Below, in pieces: positions 63,085-64,000 of a stretch of 64,000 bases of DNA (positions are counted from its first letter, which is position 1; each line of letters begins with the position of its first letter). The position numbers and the translations under genes are program-made. A model generated the notes under the pieces. The model saw only the letters and a program-made list of their open reading frames with translations. It searched no databases and was not told the DNA's origin. The stretch comes from Homalodisca vitripennis. Lineage: Eukaryota; Arthropoda; Insecta; Hemiptera; Cicadellidae. The stretch lies in assembly GCF_021130785.1 (NCBI RefSeq), contig NC_060214.1:42763001-42827000 (forward strand). Direction: 5' to 3'.

Positions 63085-63200
63085 TGTTCTAAGTCAGTTA
63101 GTTTTTCTGAAAAAATTGAACCGACTGGCAGATATACAGAGATAAATAAAACATTTCTCACCCCATAAGTATTATAGGCTTCCCCAACACAGACTTTGTT
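63085..63200 (+). repeat. SINE-like family S tail
   Basis: CTGGCAGATATACAGAGATA, then AAACATTTCTCACCCCATAA, then TATTATAGGCTTCCCCAAC match the order of the tail of the copies at 18860-18945 and 40650-40735 (GAGATACAAAGAGAAG, AAACTTTTTG, GATAGGTTTCGCTAAA). Confidence 0.45.
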
Positions 63201-64000
63201 AATATAATAAAATTATTATTCACCTCTTAATAAATATTTCCTAAGTCTTATTTATAAACGTAAATGTTCACGAACGTACTGAATACATATTAGCAAAATT
63301 GGTTTTTTAATAATTTAATTTTGATATCTATAAGATTTAAAAAATATAAATGTAACTTTAGTATATTCTTTAAATTGTTTTCATTTACGTAGTATAGTGT
63401 AATTTGTGCTACAAATAATGGAAGATACCGGGTTTAAATATATAGATAAAAATATACTACAAAATAGACTACAAAGTAAAATAGCACGAACTTAGTTTTT
63501 ATAAATCGCACAAGAAAATATATTTATTATAGTCATTTCAAATTTTTAGGAGCTTTTTTGTCAGTTCTAAATCGGAATATTGCTGTATTGAATTTCAATT
63601 TATGAGGCTGACTCGAGTACTTTGTTTAATGACCTTTACACTTATTCAAGAGTTTTGTTTTGAAACTGATTTATTGTTATTCAGCTAATTAACTTCTAAT
63701 CATAAACAAGGTTAGTTTAATAAATATAATGTTTTTATTACTTTAAAATAAGTAAATAAATAAATATATATTAGTATTACCGAGCAATTAGTATTACCTT
63801 ACGTATTGTTATTTCTCTTATATACTATGTGAATGGAATAATATTTATAACTAACTGTGGTTAATATATTATTTCAATAATACAAAATTAATAAATAAAA
63901 TTTATTGTAAAACAGTTATTTGCCTTACTGGTAATGTAACTCCCAACTAATGAAATATTCGTCAGAGTAATTACTTAAAAATCATTTTAAATGTTCTGCG
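63201..64000. other. AT-rich non-coding DNA to the window edge
   Basis: Nothing recognisable. Confidence 0.6.

Overview
The window looks like a gene-poor, AT-rich stretch of an arthropod nuclear genome, most likely an insect. The evidence is long non-coding DNA of low GC content, abundant (AT)n and (CA)n microsatellites, and relics of element families typical of insects: an R1-like non-LTR retrotransposon, a mariner/Tc-type transposase, a BEL/Pao pol fragment, a non-LTR element with an RNase H domain, and tRNA-derived SINEs. I found no intact host protein-coding gene. The only host-exon candidate is an uncertain 139-base segment near 15.0 kb. Percent identities below are by-eye estimates unless I say they were counted.

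Layout. 0-0.6 kb: 3' end of an R1-like element that runs off the left edge. 2.8-3.2 kb: three almost identical 133-base tandem copies. 4.0-4.6 kb: dead mariner-like transposase. 4.7-16.5 kb: AT-rich DNA with scattered SINE-like copies and one candidate exon. 16.5-18.4 kb: an 11-base GGAAT-type minisatellite with blocks of C and T variants. 18.4-25.5 kb: block D1 (about 7.1 kb). 25.5-26.1 kb: block D2 (0.65 kb), ending inside a SINE. 26-32.4 kb: AT-rich. 32.4-33.5 kb: BEL/Pao relic. 33.9-34.4 kb: (AT)n, a ribozyme-like hairpin, and a 260-base (CA)n array. 35.3-35.7 kb: possible solo LTR. 37.0-37.6 kb: second D2. 40.1-47.3 kb: second D1. 47.5-47.9 kb: palindrome and another ribozyme-like hairpin flanked by (TA)n. 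50.5-50.7 kb: three 66-base tandem copies. 53.4-53.7 kb: (TA)n(TG)n(CG)n tract inside an 11-base inverted repeat. 60.8 kb: (CA)n(TA)n. 61.1-62.6 kb: a DNA-transposon end followed by a dead non-LTR element.

The main structure is the large D1/D2 duplication. Both blocks occur twice in direct orientation, but the order is D1-D2 in the first locus and D2-spacer-D1 in the second. D1 carries a Helitron-like hairpin at one edge, a hammerhead-like fold inside it, and a 415-base core with only three differences between copies although its left part differs by roughly 7 percent. Nothing here works together as a pathway. The window reads as a record of transposition, duplication and repeat expansion.
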